A stretch of DNA of 64,000 nucleotides from Siphonodentalium dalli (lineage: Eukaryota > Mollusca > Scaphopoda > Gadilida > Siphonodentaliidae), in contig CP136063.1 in NCBI GenBank assembly GCA_032622095.1, positions 280,543,426-280,607,425 of the forward strand, read 5' to 3'. Below are positions 23,216-34,788 of this stretch, in pieces. Made by a program: the position numbers and the translations under genes. A model generated the notes under the pieces. The model saw nothing but the letters and a program-made list of their open reading frames with translations. It was not told where the DNA came from and made no database searches. Numbering within the stretch: position 1 is the stretch's first letter; every line of letters starts with the position of its first letter.

Positions 23216-24394
23216 TTATACATTGCTGTGTACAGTATGTGTTTTTCGTGTACGAGTCCAGACTTTTCACCACAACCTGGACGAGTCGCGATAATTTAAA
23301 AAAAAAGTCATATCTTTCGAGTCCAATATGACTTTCGGGAGTCCAATATGACTTTTTCCCGATTATCATGTGACGGATTGTGCCCAATGAGATCTGGTGT
23401 TAGTTAGTCCGGCATGTTTCACACTTCATGTGGTAAACGCCTCATCCTGTCATCCTGGTATCACGATCAACGGTGACAGGAAGGTAGCGGGCTCTGTCTC
23501 GGGTAACCGCAGTGTAACACCACGGAACGCACACAGATATTTAATCACCGGAAAAGGATATCTCACTTCATATCATGACATGTCGATAAAAAGCCGTTTC
23601 GTGCAGTGTCTTACAGTTTTCGACAGATGGAATTACAATGGACTCGAATGGAGATAACGTATATAGGGCTACCCTGTTTCGTTGTATATTCGTATATATA
23701 GAAAATAAGACATAATTTACACATGTTTACAAAGTTCATATAATAAACTTTCAACATATTATATTTATAAAGTGTGACTTGGTAGAAGCTCAATAATATA
23801 TGCGTGCAAATAAACTGTATAAAGGCCTACAATGCCGCATGGAATAGAAAATAATAGTCGATGTATTCCTCATTTAAGGCAACTTCTCTCGTTTCAAAGA
23901 AGTCATAGCTCAACTCACCACAGTACTTGTATTTGGTTACATGGTCATTTCGCATTAAGTGTAGATATTTTGATATATCCCTGGCCCCTCGAAATGCGTT
24001 GCTTTTATTATTTCGAAGAGATTTTTTCTCAATTTGTCGTTAGCGTTGCACATTTTCACTGGACGAAAAGTGAGGTTTACATATAAGGCGATATCACGTA
24101 TTTTTCCATGTATCGAATATACGTGACATTTAATTTACGTTTATTTGAACATATGCAAAATCCTTAAACTTGATGTTTCATTCCACGTAAATGTCACTTA
24201 AACGTCTACATGCATCTGGCATCCAGATAGCAAAAGCACCTTGTAACTATCTGACAGTCTGTTGGCCGCTATAGCTGACCACCGCGAGTGTTACATAACT
24301 CAGGTCTCTGAAGTCGGCCGCGCTCAGATTAATTGTATATACTTCCCGCTGCTTTATACCGCCATGTACCCTTGTATGAAAACCCGACTTCAAT
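23216..24394. other. mostly unidentified
   Basis: A 17-base phrase GAGTCCAATATGACTTT occurs twice at 23,318-23,355. At 24,105-24,205 a short inverted repeat (ATACGTGACATTTAATTTACG and CGTAAATGTCACTTAAACG) resembles the palindromic element at 26,712. No coding region recognised. Confidence 0.4.
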
Positions 24395-24560
24395 ATACAG
24401 TGATAACAAGAAAACCATAATCAGAAATGGTAACGCCCTCAAGATCATATTATTAGCCATAAATATAAATTATAATATAAAATATATTGGTTACACGAAT
24501 GCACCGCCTCAGAATTCCGTTAAAACAACTAATCCTTCAAATTATTACAAAAAACTATGG
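24395..24560. repeat. dispersed repeat family R20, copy 2
   Basis: AAGAAAACCATAATCAGAAA, TGGTAACGCCCTCAAGATCA and TCAGAATTCCGTTAAAA match the copy at 20,105 in order. The rest of the family sequence resumes near 25,545 (TCTATAAATAAAACGCCCAG), after the LINE fragment. Confidence 0.55.
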
Positions 24561-24824
24561 CTTATTACTGCAGGTGTCTCATTCACCACACCAGAAAGCT
24601 TCTAAATGCGGATCAAATATCGGAGGCATTGTGTTCCCGCCAAGAGTGCATGGCCCAGCCATTGTTCATACATAAACTTCGAAAGCAATTAACGGTCATA
24701 ATATTTATATACTGCAACTATAAGACATCCAGCGAATACACACCCAACGAAAACCCGAAATGTGTTGTCATGCCAGATATCCCATCGCTATAGCTCAATT
24801 TGACACGGCCAGATTAGCCTTCCT

Positions 24825-25345
24825 ACAATATCCTAAAACAATAAAGCTTCTCAAATCATCGGCATAGTCAACAGAACTTTCACGAACTTGGACATCGACA
24901 CTTTCTAATCGCTCTACATAAGCATGGTCAGTCCTATCATCGAATACTGTAACTCTGCATGGAACCCACATCACAAATATCAACGCATTGTGTTAGAGAA
25001 ATACAAAGAAAAGCAACGAAACTAGAAGTTCGTCAAATCAAAACTCTATGCAACCGAGAACGAATGATAAGACTCAATCTGATGTATAGGATATCTAATC
25101 GAGGTATATAAACTGTTGAATGGTCATTACAATATCAATGGCTGTGACCTATTAGGAAGACATTCATCAGGAAGAACAAGAGGACATAATAAAAAGCTAC
25201 AGATGCCCATTGTTAACAAGGCCATAGGAAAATATTTCTCACGCAGAGAGTGGTAAATAGCTGGAACTCTCTGCCAGACTTCGCTGTTGAGGCTCCAACA
25301 CTCGATCAATTCAAAAATATACATAGACTCATTCTTCTATTATAT
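24825..25345 (+). pseudogene. LINE (non-LTR) reverse-transcriptase C-terminal fragment
   Basis: Conceptual translation with several stops and shifts gives the classic order of blocks after the polymerase domain of jockey/CR1-type LINEs. GIVNRTFTNLDIDTF is followed by VSPIIEYCNSAWNPHHK, then a 'VLEKYKEKQR' helix and VYKLLNGHYNINGCDL. GRTRGHNKKLQMPIV and FSRREW come next, and an 'AGTLCQTS' remnant of the 'WN.LP' block ends it. No catalytic YxDD is present. Because it sits inside a copy of family R20 it is either an insertion or part of that family. Confidence 0.72.
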
Positions 25346-25544
25346 AAAATACGAGTTCGACGACAAGTAATCTGTTAAAGTGACTCACAAGTAAATATCG
25401 ATTGACGATACATATATTTGTAAACAAGCATTGCAAATAATGTTATTGGGGCGAAAATTACAATACGTATATATTAATTGACACATACGCACCCGTTCCC
25501 TCATTAAAATCAACATATTTCGACCATTTTAGGGGACCTCCGCG

Positions 25545-25700
25545 AATTCGGGGACTTACGCAAATAGACTGACCTACTGCGAATTGTCACAACCGGAAAA
25601 ACCCATTATCTATAAATAAAACGCCCAGCGAACCATAGCTATCTAGAATCTCTAGGACAGTATACACCCGAGGGCGTTAATAAGCGAGTTACAAAGACGT
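25545..25700. repeat. dispersed repeat family R20, distal block
   Basis: TCTATAAATAAAACGCCCAG with flanking bases, then TATACACCCGAGGGCG, parallels 20,560-20,625. It supports one ancestral repeat spanning about 24.4-25.7 kb. Confidence 0.5.
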
Positions 25701-25781
25701 CACACAGAGAATTGCCCGCAGTTTGAGAGAGTGATATGGACCTTCCGTGTAAGACTTCGATTCTAGGGAGAAAAGGATTTA

Positions 25782-25784
<3 letters not shown>

Positions 25785-25815
<31 letters not shown>
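25785..25815. repeat. (CA)n microsatellite
   Basis: About 15 CA dinucleotides, ending six bases before the element at 25,822. Confidence 0.9.
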
Positions 25816-25818
<3 letters not shown>

Positions 25819-25821
25819 TAA

Positions 25822-26315
25822 AGGCACGTGCGGCCTTAATTGTCGAAAATATTCATATTTGTTCCAAACACCGTAAACAGAAAAACAGTAAAACGCATCG
25901 AGTTTCGTTCATATATACCATGACCATCGCGTAAACAGCATGTTATCATAAAGACCTACTATATTTTACCTAAGCAAGAGCCTGATTGTGTTACAGAAGA
26001 CAGCACAATGCTACTGGCTAATCACACACAAATGACATAAACGCTCTTTATTAGTTCCATATCAGGTATTCACCAACAAAGAACGCTCTTTATGTTTACC
26101 ATCATAATATAAACAAACACCAGAAAAGTAACTTTTTACGCTTTTGTTTACATAACAATGGTCAAACATATGACCATAACATACTGTATATGCGATATTT
26201 CTTATTTGTATACGGACAAAGTCTATCTACATGTTGGTGTTCTTTCTGTTTGTGGTGGTTTTTTACGGGTGGAGATATTTTCACATGATACCCACCGCCA
26301 AGGCCAACCGTGTCT
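25822..26315. mobile_element. 494-bp TTAA-flanked TIR element, copy 1
   Basis: TTAA (25,818-25,821) and TTAA (26,316-26,319) border AGGCACGTGCGGCCTT on the left and its inverted counterpart AAGGCCAACCGTGTCT on the right. An inverted copy of the same length, also 494 bp and also between TTAA sites, lies at 60,761-61,254. Inside, AACGCTCTTTAT occurs twice. TTAA specificity suggests piggyBac or Kolobok machinery. The end sequence differs from the TTAACCC families in this window. Confidence 0.85.
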
Positions 26316-26711
26316 TTAAGCAGACCACCACGCTGTTAAGGAATGCACTATAGACTGTCAATCATAATAATTTATATGACGTGAGGGTAAACAAAATTAA
26401 TGTAGAAATTTATGCAATTTGTATAATTTAAATGTTCTATTTCTATTTTCAAATGATGATTTTATCATACCAACTTAACATATTTCCCTCTATTTTCCAA
26501 TCAATATCCTATTTTAACCACCAAGATTGTGCGAATGGGTGACATGTGAGCATGGGAATATAATAAGTTTCCCGTAAAGGGCACGTAGATGTGGATATAA
26601 CTGTATCCGCAAAAGTTTTATTTTGAATAAACATTAGGCGTAAACTGCACATATATTTGAAATTTAAAACATCCATAAATGTGTTATTTCGAATATAAAT
26701 GGTGCTTAATT
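26316..26711. other. no recognisable feature
   Basis: AT-rich non-coding DNA. A partial relative of the following palindrome (TTTGAAATTTAAAACATCC) is near 26,660. Confidence 0.4.
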
Positions 26712-27015
26712 AAATTGCACGTATATGTTTGAAATTTAATATCATTTAAACGTCATGTTTTTTTTCTCCATTAAATGTCTGGATTTATGGCATATACGGA
26801 TCATGTAAATCTCCATAAATTTGACACACACTTGGGATTTACGAACACGTAATTTCTACGTAAATTTGGAAGAATACGTGTCCATAAATCCCAAGTGAAT
26901 CTCACCTGTTTCAAATTTATGGAATTTACTTAATCCGTACATGCCGTAAATCTAGGCATTTAATGGAAAATAAGTGACGTTTAAATGGAATTAAATTCCA
27001 AATTTGGTGCAGTCT
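26712..27015. repeat. ~300-bp palindromic (fold-back) element
   Basis: The left arm from TTTGAAATTTAATATCATTT through GGATTTATGGCATATACGGA and CTTGGGATTTACG pairs with the right arm from ACGTGTCCATAAATCCCAAG to TTAAATGGAATTAAATTCCA. The arms are about 150 bases with scattered mismatches and almost no loop. Confidence 0.7.
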
Positions 27016-27261
27016 TTGCATATCCGCCCATCGGCTGGTGTTGGCGGACGTTCGTGTCCGATTTTTTTCAATTTCTAATGAGTGACAACTGACAATCTCT
27101 ACCAGAGAGCACCAGTCTATACTTCCTTTCTGACCGTGTCACCGGCTGGGTACTAGTCTGTGGTTTCTATATTTAGCGCGGGGTTTTCCAGCAAAAATTG
27201 CGAAAACCGATCGCCCGAAAGTAAAATTTCCTATGTGCTTTGAGAAAAATTCCCGCACTAA

Positions 27262-27440
27262 AAACTTAACAAGAAAACCATAGTTAGAAATGGTAACGCG
27301 CTGAAGATCATATATTATATACCCATGATTGTAATTATAGAATCTTTTTCATTTCTGTTATTTGTAATTGGCATAGCTTATCACAAACCAAAAATCAACA
27401 TTATTTACATAATGCAAACGCCAATAAACGAAATTGAAAT
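27262..27440. repeat. dispersed repeat family R20, copy 3
   Basis: AAGAAAACCATAGTTAGAAA, TGGTAACGCGCTGAAGATCA and CCAAAAATCAACATTAT match copy 1 at 20,118 and 20,411 in order. It merges into the LINE fragment at about 27,440. Confidence 0.6.
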
Positions 27441-28735
27441 TCGACGTATCTGGATGCTGGGTTCCGATTCACTAACCGAATGTGCACACCTTGGCTTGGT
27501 ACAAGGAAAGTTCGTGTCTGATGTGTCTCACAGTTCACGTGTTTCGTCAACAATGAGAAAAACATTCTTCGTCATCGCTGGTAACCGACTACTACGCCAT
27601 GCTTCGCCAATTACAATGTGCAACTTAATCAACACTGTCGTTCAACCGAAAGCAATGTATGGTTGTGAGGTGATGTCATGACAACAAACGTTTGCTATAA
27701 CTATCATTGAACGTTCATTACGTACATGTGTTAAATCTGCTCAGAGTCTGCCTAAACGCGCCAATACAAAACTTTCTCTGTGACTATTGGGTATCTTACC
27801 AATGGAGATGGAAATACACATTCATAAACTGGGCTTCCTTGGTACTCTTATAAACCTTCCATCAAACAAACAGGATCCATTGAAATTTTCCTGGCCAAAG
27901 CTCATTTGCAGCGCTTGTACGACAGACCGGCATCTGGATTCGTCAAGGAGATACTACCTATATTAAGAGCCTATCGCCTTGATTCTTTCCTGGATAATCT
28001 TTTAGACCTTGGTGTATTTCCAAACCAACCTAGATGGAAACGTATCGTGCGGGAGACAGTAAAACTGTTTTATATCTCGTCGTGGCGCACGTCAGTCTCA
28101 AACGATTCTGAGTGTGTTCTGGAAGGTTGTTCCAGACCCACTCTCCGGCTGGTACGTTTGGAAGCGTTTGCGATCACAACCTACATTATCATCAAAATAC
28201 AAGAACCTTGCAATTCTTCTTAACCCTTTACCCAACAAACCGACCAAAAACGCCCAAATAAAGCTTCAACAGCCTAAAATATCTTCGGTCTGTCTCAATA
28301 ACACCATACAAATATGGATATCATTGGAACCGGTTCATTGACCACATTGTGATGGTTACATTTATGCCCTGTGCCAATGCATTCTCTTATATATGCGAGT
28401 CGACCATAGGTCGCCTCGCATATATAAGAGAATGCATTGGCCTAAATTTATAAATTTAGAATTTTTAATGTGTTAAGCCAATGCATTCTCTTATATATGC
28501 GAGGCGACCTATGGTCGACTCGCATATATAAGAGAATGCATTGGCACAGGGCCGTTCTGTTGGGTAAAGGGTTAACAGGACAACGTACCCAAATAATCTA
28601 ACATGTCGTCAGTGCGTGTGTTTATATTATAACGAACTTGAGCACATTATTACGCCACATGGTGGTGTATCTAGTTTCGGTGATTTTGATATTGTGTGAT
28701 GGACAGGACGAATGTATTCTTGGAGATTTTTTTTG
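27440..28735 (+). pseudogene. LINE (non-LTR) 3' fragment, split by a TTAA MITE
   Basis: The first frame reads RIWMLGSDSLTECAHLG through NTVVQPKAMYGCEVMS, the region just after a LINE reverse-transcriptase core ('...PK..YGCE'). A frameshift or stop then leads to LLGILPMEMEIHIHKLGFLG and, after more shifts, WYVWKRLRSQPTLSSKY. At TTAA (28,220) the frame is broken by a 356-bp MITE. On removing one TTAA-bounded copy the frame runs on as NRTTYPNNLTCRQCVCLYYN with ELEHIITPHGG after it. This matches the C-x2-C...H zinc-knuckle-like end typical of these proteins, with the last Cys replaced. There is no catalytic domain; the copy is 5'-truncated and dead. Confidence 0.75.
28220..28575. mobile_element. 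356-bp TTAA piggyBac-like MITE, 'TTTACCCAACA' subfamily
   Basis: TTAACCCTTTACCCAACA at the left, TGTTGGGTAAAGGGTTAA at the right. It contains GCTTCAACAGCCTAAAATAT and two oppositely oriented 67-bp palindromes (28,374-28,440 and 28,478-28,544). TTAA is duplicated exactly and the host LINE reading frame continues across the site. Confidence 0.9.
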
Positions 28736-29195
28736 TACCTTACTCAATCGTACCAATAGAATCACGTATATGCTGAAATTGTAAAGTTAACGGCACCGGT
28801 GTATAATATGTTTTTGAAAATATGATAAATCGTATCCATAGGGTCAGGACAGGCTTAAATTGTAAACTTAAAGTCACCGGTGTAATAATATGTTGTTGAA
28901 AATATAAATAATCTGATAGCCTGAAAATAATATATCACCCATTGGGAGCCCCTGGTGTATTCTTGGAGATTTTAATTGTACCTTACTCAATCGTACCGAT
29001 AGAATCACGTAGATGCTTAAATTGTAAAGTTAACGTCACCGGTGTATAATATGTTTTTGAAAATGTGATAAATCGTATCGATAGAGTCAGGACAGGCTGA
29101 AATTGTAAACTCAAAGTCACTTGTTGTTGAAAATATAAATAATTTGATAGACTGAAAATAATGTGTAACCCATTGGGAACCCCTGGTGTAGTGAA
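28710..29195. repeat. ~242-bp tandem duplication
   Basis: Two head-to-tail units. Each begins near TGTATTCTTGGAGATTTT, passes CTTACTCAATCGTACC, TAAAGTTAACG and TTGTTGAAAATATAAATAAT, and ends in CCCATTGGGA(G/A)CCCCTGG. The second unit abuts the start of the pseudogene at 29,245. Confidence 0.8.
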
Positions 29196-29360
29196 GTGAA
29201 TTGTGGGTAGAGTCATTGTGATTCTCCGCCATCTTTATTCTGTCCAGGGTTGTGATCTGTCGGAGCAAGCCACCGCTGTTATCGATGGTGAGGCCCTTCT
29301 CCAACGAGTTATGTGGACAAAAGAATACACATACCGAGAAGTAGCTAACCGATATATTAA

Positions 29361-32300
29361 GGGGGAGACGCACGTTTGCCCAATTTTGTTCCAATTTTGG
29401 GTGGGTCAGGTAATTTGGCAATATCTAGATAAATCCACAACCGTATGCAATGGAACTTCACAGGGATGTAGAACACATATTGAAGAATGCATACCATTTA
29501 TTAAAAGTTTTGAAATATGAACATCATAAGAGTAATGAAGAGAGATTTGTAACATTTTATAATAAGTTCACTTTAGGTACCGAGAACTTTTATCTACTTC
29601 CACTTTCATCGTTAAACTGTGGTGACAGATGTAGCATCATATCTGTTTTCCATGAGAGGAGCCGTCTTTCTGCAGAAGAAGGAACACCATTATTATAAAT
29701 GAAGTCAAATTATGAGTACCCTATTCTGAAAAATGGCAATAATTAACCAGACATTTGCAATTGGGACTATTATGAATGGTATGGAGGACAGGATGGACAA
29801 ATAACAAATCAATTGAACTTGTAAAAAAAAGCCTGTTTATTTGGATATTAAATGGAAACAATCATAATACAATAATACAATGATATATGTATCAATGTAT
29901 TATTATTAATTAATAATTGATTTAATAATTAATTAGTAGTTATTATTTAATTTTCAATTAAAAAAAAAAAAATGAACTCTCAAAAGATAGTACTCTCATT
30001 CAGCTTTTCAATGCATAATATCTCTCAATATATGACAGATTGTCATTGATATCATACTTAACTGAACTGACCAAATAAATACACATGAATAAATCATAAA
30101 TTTTGCTTCTGACATTCTGTGGTTTTATCCCAGGACTGAGGTATCCCAATGATGCAAAGTATTCCCACTATATCAAAGTAATCAATCTCACTATGCCATT
30201 GAATATTGGTGATACGTCTGTTGAAATACAGTTTATATTGACCTCAAATGTGTCACTTTCTGTAAGGTAATGTATTTGTCATATGATGGACCATGGGTAA
30301 TGGGTTATACCAAAAATCGCACATACCTGTTGTGTAGTATTGACGCTAAATTAAATTACATACCTGCTAATCTGCTCATTGTAGCACCACTGTTATCAGC
30401 AGGGCTACCTCACAGTTAGTCGGCATTGTCAATAGCTACAGATGGCAAGGATTCCATTTCTTTGATTCCAGGTTATTTCAATCACCTATAAGGGACAGAC
30501 AAATTTTTATATAAATTTTCTTAACTTTCAATTTCGCACCACCAATGTATAACAGCATTAGCTTTCTGTGTGGGTGCCACCGTCACCACGTTTACACAAA
30601 TAAAATAACAAAAGCTCTCTCAGGGTAAATTCGCATTAGACACCAGATATTACACAAATAAAATAACACAAACTATTTTCATGTAAAACGTATGTAGATG
30701 AAGCGTTGAGTGGTCAATCTCAATGCCTTGTTAAATGCTTTATGGGGGGGGGACTACAAATTAGATTTAACGATCACCTCAAATGGGTTCCAGCAACTGT
30801 TGGGAGGTTTCATTTAATTACTTGATAGTTTCATGTTGATCTGAATCGCCCTATACTGGTACTAATTGAAATATTTGGAGAAAAAAAACTAACATATAAC
30901 TATGGTTTTGTTTTCATACAAGCTCAACTCAATTTCATTATTTTAAAATTCATATAAAATGTCAGAGATCCTGAATGTGTCTTTGCTATTGGATGGCAGC
31001 GACAGGATAAAATAAAACAAAAGATATTTTGATAATACACATGTATTTTAGATTGAACTTAACAAAGACCCCAGTTCACATAACAACTCCTGTGGTTCAT
31101 TAACTCTGGTGCAAGCATAACAGAGATATACTACAGGTACAGAGGGGGACACAATCGCAACTGTTATATAATGCTATTAACTGTTCAAAACATTTGTTTC
31201 CAGCTAATTGTGGTAGCTGCCTTAATGAATTGAAATTATCTATCTCAACTTACCTGTAAATATTGACAGTTACAGGTTATCAGGAATTAACCTCTCATTG
31301 CCCTTCTACCAGGTACAGAACAACCCCAACCTCTCATTGCACTTCTCCTACCGGATACAGGACAACCCCATGACAATCCAATGGGTTAGTGTTCAGTCAA
31401 CTGTAATAAAGACAAAACATTTTGCAGGTTAACAAATCCAAGAGAAATATTTTATGAAAATAAGATAACACTGAGCGAATTAAAATATTGCTTGAGGGTT
31501 AATTAATTAGTACCATGTAACCAGTACACCCAGCTAGAGGATCTCTGTTGAGGGTGGGGTGTCCACTGTCTGAATTTCCAAAAGCAGCACCCCTTGACCC
31601 AGACCAAGTTAACTCCCTCCCAGTCCCAAATTTGCAAAATATAATTTGCACCCCTCTAAGTTGGGTTATAATTTTCTAATTTGTTATCTCAACGTTTCAA
31701 ATTCCCCACTAATTACTGGTTGCAAAATTAAAACTATAAGAACAATTTCTACATATTATTGTTGTGATTTTTCCAACTATTAATATTTCGTGAGACTTAA
31801 CACATTTATTTCCAACTGTTTGGACCAAATTTGTTTTGTGGGTGGGGGGGTACATAATACTCCAGCATTATATATACCAGTCAATGAATGGTAGCTCTTT
31901 CACTACCTGTTCCCATTATGAGGTCCTTGAAAATGCAGCCACATTGAAGTGTAATAATATTAATATAGTAAATGCACAGGCATTAGATGAAATTTTATCC
32001 ATGCAGCATGAGTCATTTGTGTGATGTTAGATCATGCCATGACTCTCTAATCTGGCTATGCCCATACGTAGCCATTCATGGCATGATCTAGTAAGTCACA
32101 TATATGGTATTTATTGTTGGATTATTTTCCTTGTTTTTATTTGAAGATCCATGAAACCGTAATACATATACATATTCAACTAGTATAGTTGAATTACTAT
32201 CAGGTCATTCGGGTGCTTGGTAAAAGTGTCAACATGATTATTAATTTGGAGAAAATTCCCAATGATCACTTGTATTATTTGGCATTGAGGCAGAGTAAAA

Positions 32301-33780
32301 TTGCCATGTGATATGACACTATTAAATTAATATTATAATTATTAATTTCACTTTCAGCCTAAACCCCACCCATCACTAAAGTAATGACACGATTATTATA
32401 TTAGGCACTTGATAGTATTATAAAATCAACTATTATAATTGGTTACAACCAAAATAGGACAAAATATCTGGACGTTGGGCCTCCAAATTGTAAAAAAAAT
32501 TAAAAAATTGTGGTATGTTCAATCTGGTCAGCAATACAAAATAGCATGTGACCAGAACTTGGCAACATGATTCATTTTTTTAATGAGAAATAGCACAAGA
32601 AAAAATACATTGCGACCATGATTATTATGATAAAAATAACATATATATGACTAGCGTTTCAAACGTTGTGTGTTGTACGTTTTTTGTTAAAACATATAAG
32701 AATGTTTGAAATTCACGTCGGTCAGCCATTTTGTAAACGAATTTTACAAGTCATCAACAATTTATCAAACTTACACCGAAGTACAAAATCATTCATGCGA
32801 TCGTTGGTACCACCAGTGCTGACACGTTCCCAATTACTCTTCCTTAAATATGGGTCGTTATTGAGAGCGATCGGACATTATGCAATGCGTAATTTCACAA
32901 ATTTGAAGAGAAAATCAAGTTTCGGTTTTCACTTCCGCAAATTACTGGAATTGGTTTCATAACTCACTTCAGTATGCCGCAATATATAGTTCCCCGTATT
33001 TTACCCAGAAAACGTATATTTTCGTATTATGTTGGAAAACTAATGTAACTAAACATAAATATTACTAACTATGTGCAATGTTGATACTTTTAAGAGATGA
33101 ATTATATCGTTTTAATATTGTCGCAATGATATCAAGCTTATTTTCGATAGATGGGCGAAAATTTATTTTTTACTTTAAATTTCCATCAAATGTTTCTTCT
33201 TTTTCCCCCAATAAAAGTAGCTAGATTGGAAGTCAGTGATGTCAATATGACTTCTCCTGATAATTATACAGATAACCCATTGGAGATCGGGTACGTATAT
33301 TGTGATATTTGCCTTTTTCAGCTGTTTTTTGTCAGCAAACGAACAGAATAAATTTTGACTTACGTTTTCAATGGCGGCCATTGATAGTGCAGATTGTCGT
33401 CATCTTGGAATCCGTCTCTGATGGCAAAGCAGCTCATTTTACGAAAAAAACATGGCTCCTCTCATGTAAACCAGATACCATAGCACACCATGGTCAATTC
33501 TTTGGTCAAATATTTTTAGTTATTTAAAAGTTCTCGGTACCTAAAGACATGCTATTTTTCCCAAATATTTCCCACATTTGTCAAACCAAAGTGCTTTTTA
33601 AAGGAAACCACATGTCCAGCATACTATAATAATTCACCAACACATTCTATGTATAAAGCTGAGCTATATGAAATCTGGTTACTATTCATTTTTTCTTTTT
33701 TCCATTGTTGTTTTTGGCTCATACAACAGTGATGTTTTCAGTTATTTCAGCCATATTTTGGGCAAACGTGCATCTGACCC
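29361..33780. mobile_element. 4.42-kb TTAA-flanked non-autonomous DNA transposon
   Basis: TTAA at 29,357-29,360 and 33,781-33,784 enclose inverted ends GGGGGAGACGCACGTTTGCC and, read from the right, GGGTCAGATGCACGTTTGCC. A second, subterminal inverted match lies at 29,571-29,593 and 33,527-33,549 (CTTTAGGTACCGAGAACTTT plus three bases, perfect). Joining the flanks at one TTAA gives an unbroken protein frame, EVANRYIK-YVRTKFGVG. No transposase was recognised. The longest interior frame (32,666-32,962, 98 codons) has no known domain. The interior is AT-rich with a small inverted repeat at 32,015-32,090 (GATCATGCCATGA) and a local duplication at 31,290-31,370 (CTCTCATTGC). Confidence 0.85.
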
Positions 33781-34330
33781 TTAAGTACGTGCGAACGAAA
33801 TTTGGAGTTGGGTGCATTTTGTTCGATGATTATGTACATGATCCATCGATCAAAGACCACGAACACCGAAGGCGAAGTGGGAAAATATTTGCAGATGTTC
33901 AACTCAAAGACCACATGGATGCTCATGTGAATCAAGAGATCTTTCCCACAAACGAGAAAAATAAGAGTAAGTTTATTGATTTGCTGAATCAACTGCTCAA
34001 CGTAGATGGACAAACAGTATACAAGAGTACAGGAGATGCGGACACATTGATAGTTGCCTCTGCCATTGAACATGCATGCCATTCCAAACAAGGGAGTATG
34101 ATTGCAGATGAGATCAAAATAGTGGTTATATTGATGAATCAATGGACATCAGATATGGAAGATGTGTACTTCTTTTCAGAAGCACGAATAACAAGAAAAA
34201 GAGGAATTACGCTATGAAAAATTGGCGAAATCGTGAATACATTATGCTAAATTTATGGAAATGGTTTCGTCCAGCAAAGGTTCGATCGATCCTCAGAAAC
34301 TCTCACCAACAGAAAGAGCGGCTTATTTCC

Positions 34331-34713
34331 GCTGAATAGGTCACTCTCACCGGTTTTCTGTGATAAAGTTACCCAGGTTCCTGAAATTGTGATAAAGTTA
34401 CCCAGGTTGGAGAAGAATGTGATAAACTTACCCAGGTTAATAATAGTTCATGTTTAGCAACAAATTATTGATTTTTGTGATCAAAATGACGAACTACAGT
34501 ACTAATATGTCTTAATTTTTGCTTGATACGGGCTATTACTTGCCAAAACTGAACAATATTTCCCTCTGTCACTTTTAAATCGAGTTGATATTGTGAGATT
34601 TGCTTAACCTGGGTAACTTTATCACAATTCTCACCAACCTGGGTAACTTTATCACAAAATTAGGAACCTGGGTAACTTTATCACAGAAAACCGGTGAGAG
34701 TGACCTATTCAGC
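34331..34713. mobile_element. 383-bp Mutator-like MITE (9-bp TSD)
   Basis: The perfect 9-bp duplication CTTATTTCC (34,322-34,330 and 34,714-34,722) encloses long inverted ends starting GCTGAATAGGTCACTCTCAC. Each terminus contains three tandem copies of GTGATAAAGTTACCCAGGTT or near variants. A 9-bp TSD with long TIRs fits the Mutator (MULE) superfamily. Removing one TSD copy plus the element rejoins AAYF to HRL in the pseudogene frame. Confidence 0.85.
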
Positions 34714-34788
34714 CTTATTTCCACAGGCTGTGAGTTCACCTACACGTAATGATTTGGAAAGATCTTCGAATAGATTTGTTGCATCTTT

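Noticed and set aside
32015-32090. Inverted repeat GATCATGCCATGA considered as a small RNA precursor
   Set aside because: Arms are short with a ~35-base loop and mismatches; no expression evidence, and it lies inside a transposon.
32666-32962. 98-codon frame inside the 4.42-kb TTAA element, considered as a transposase remnant
   Set aside because: No DDE/DDD motif, no cysteine-rich C-terminal domain and no familiar block; length is within chance for the region.
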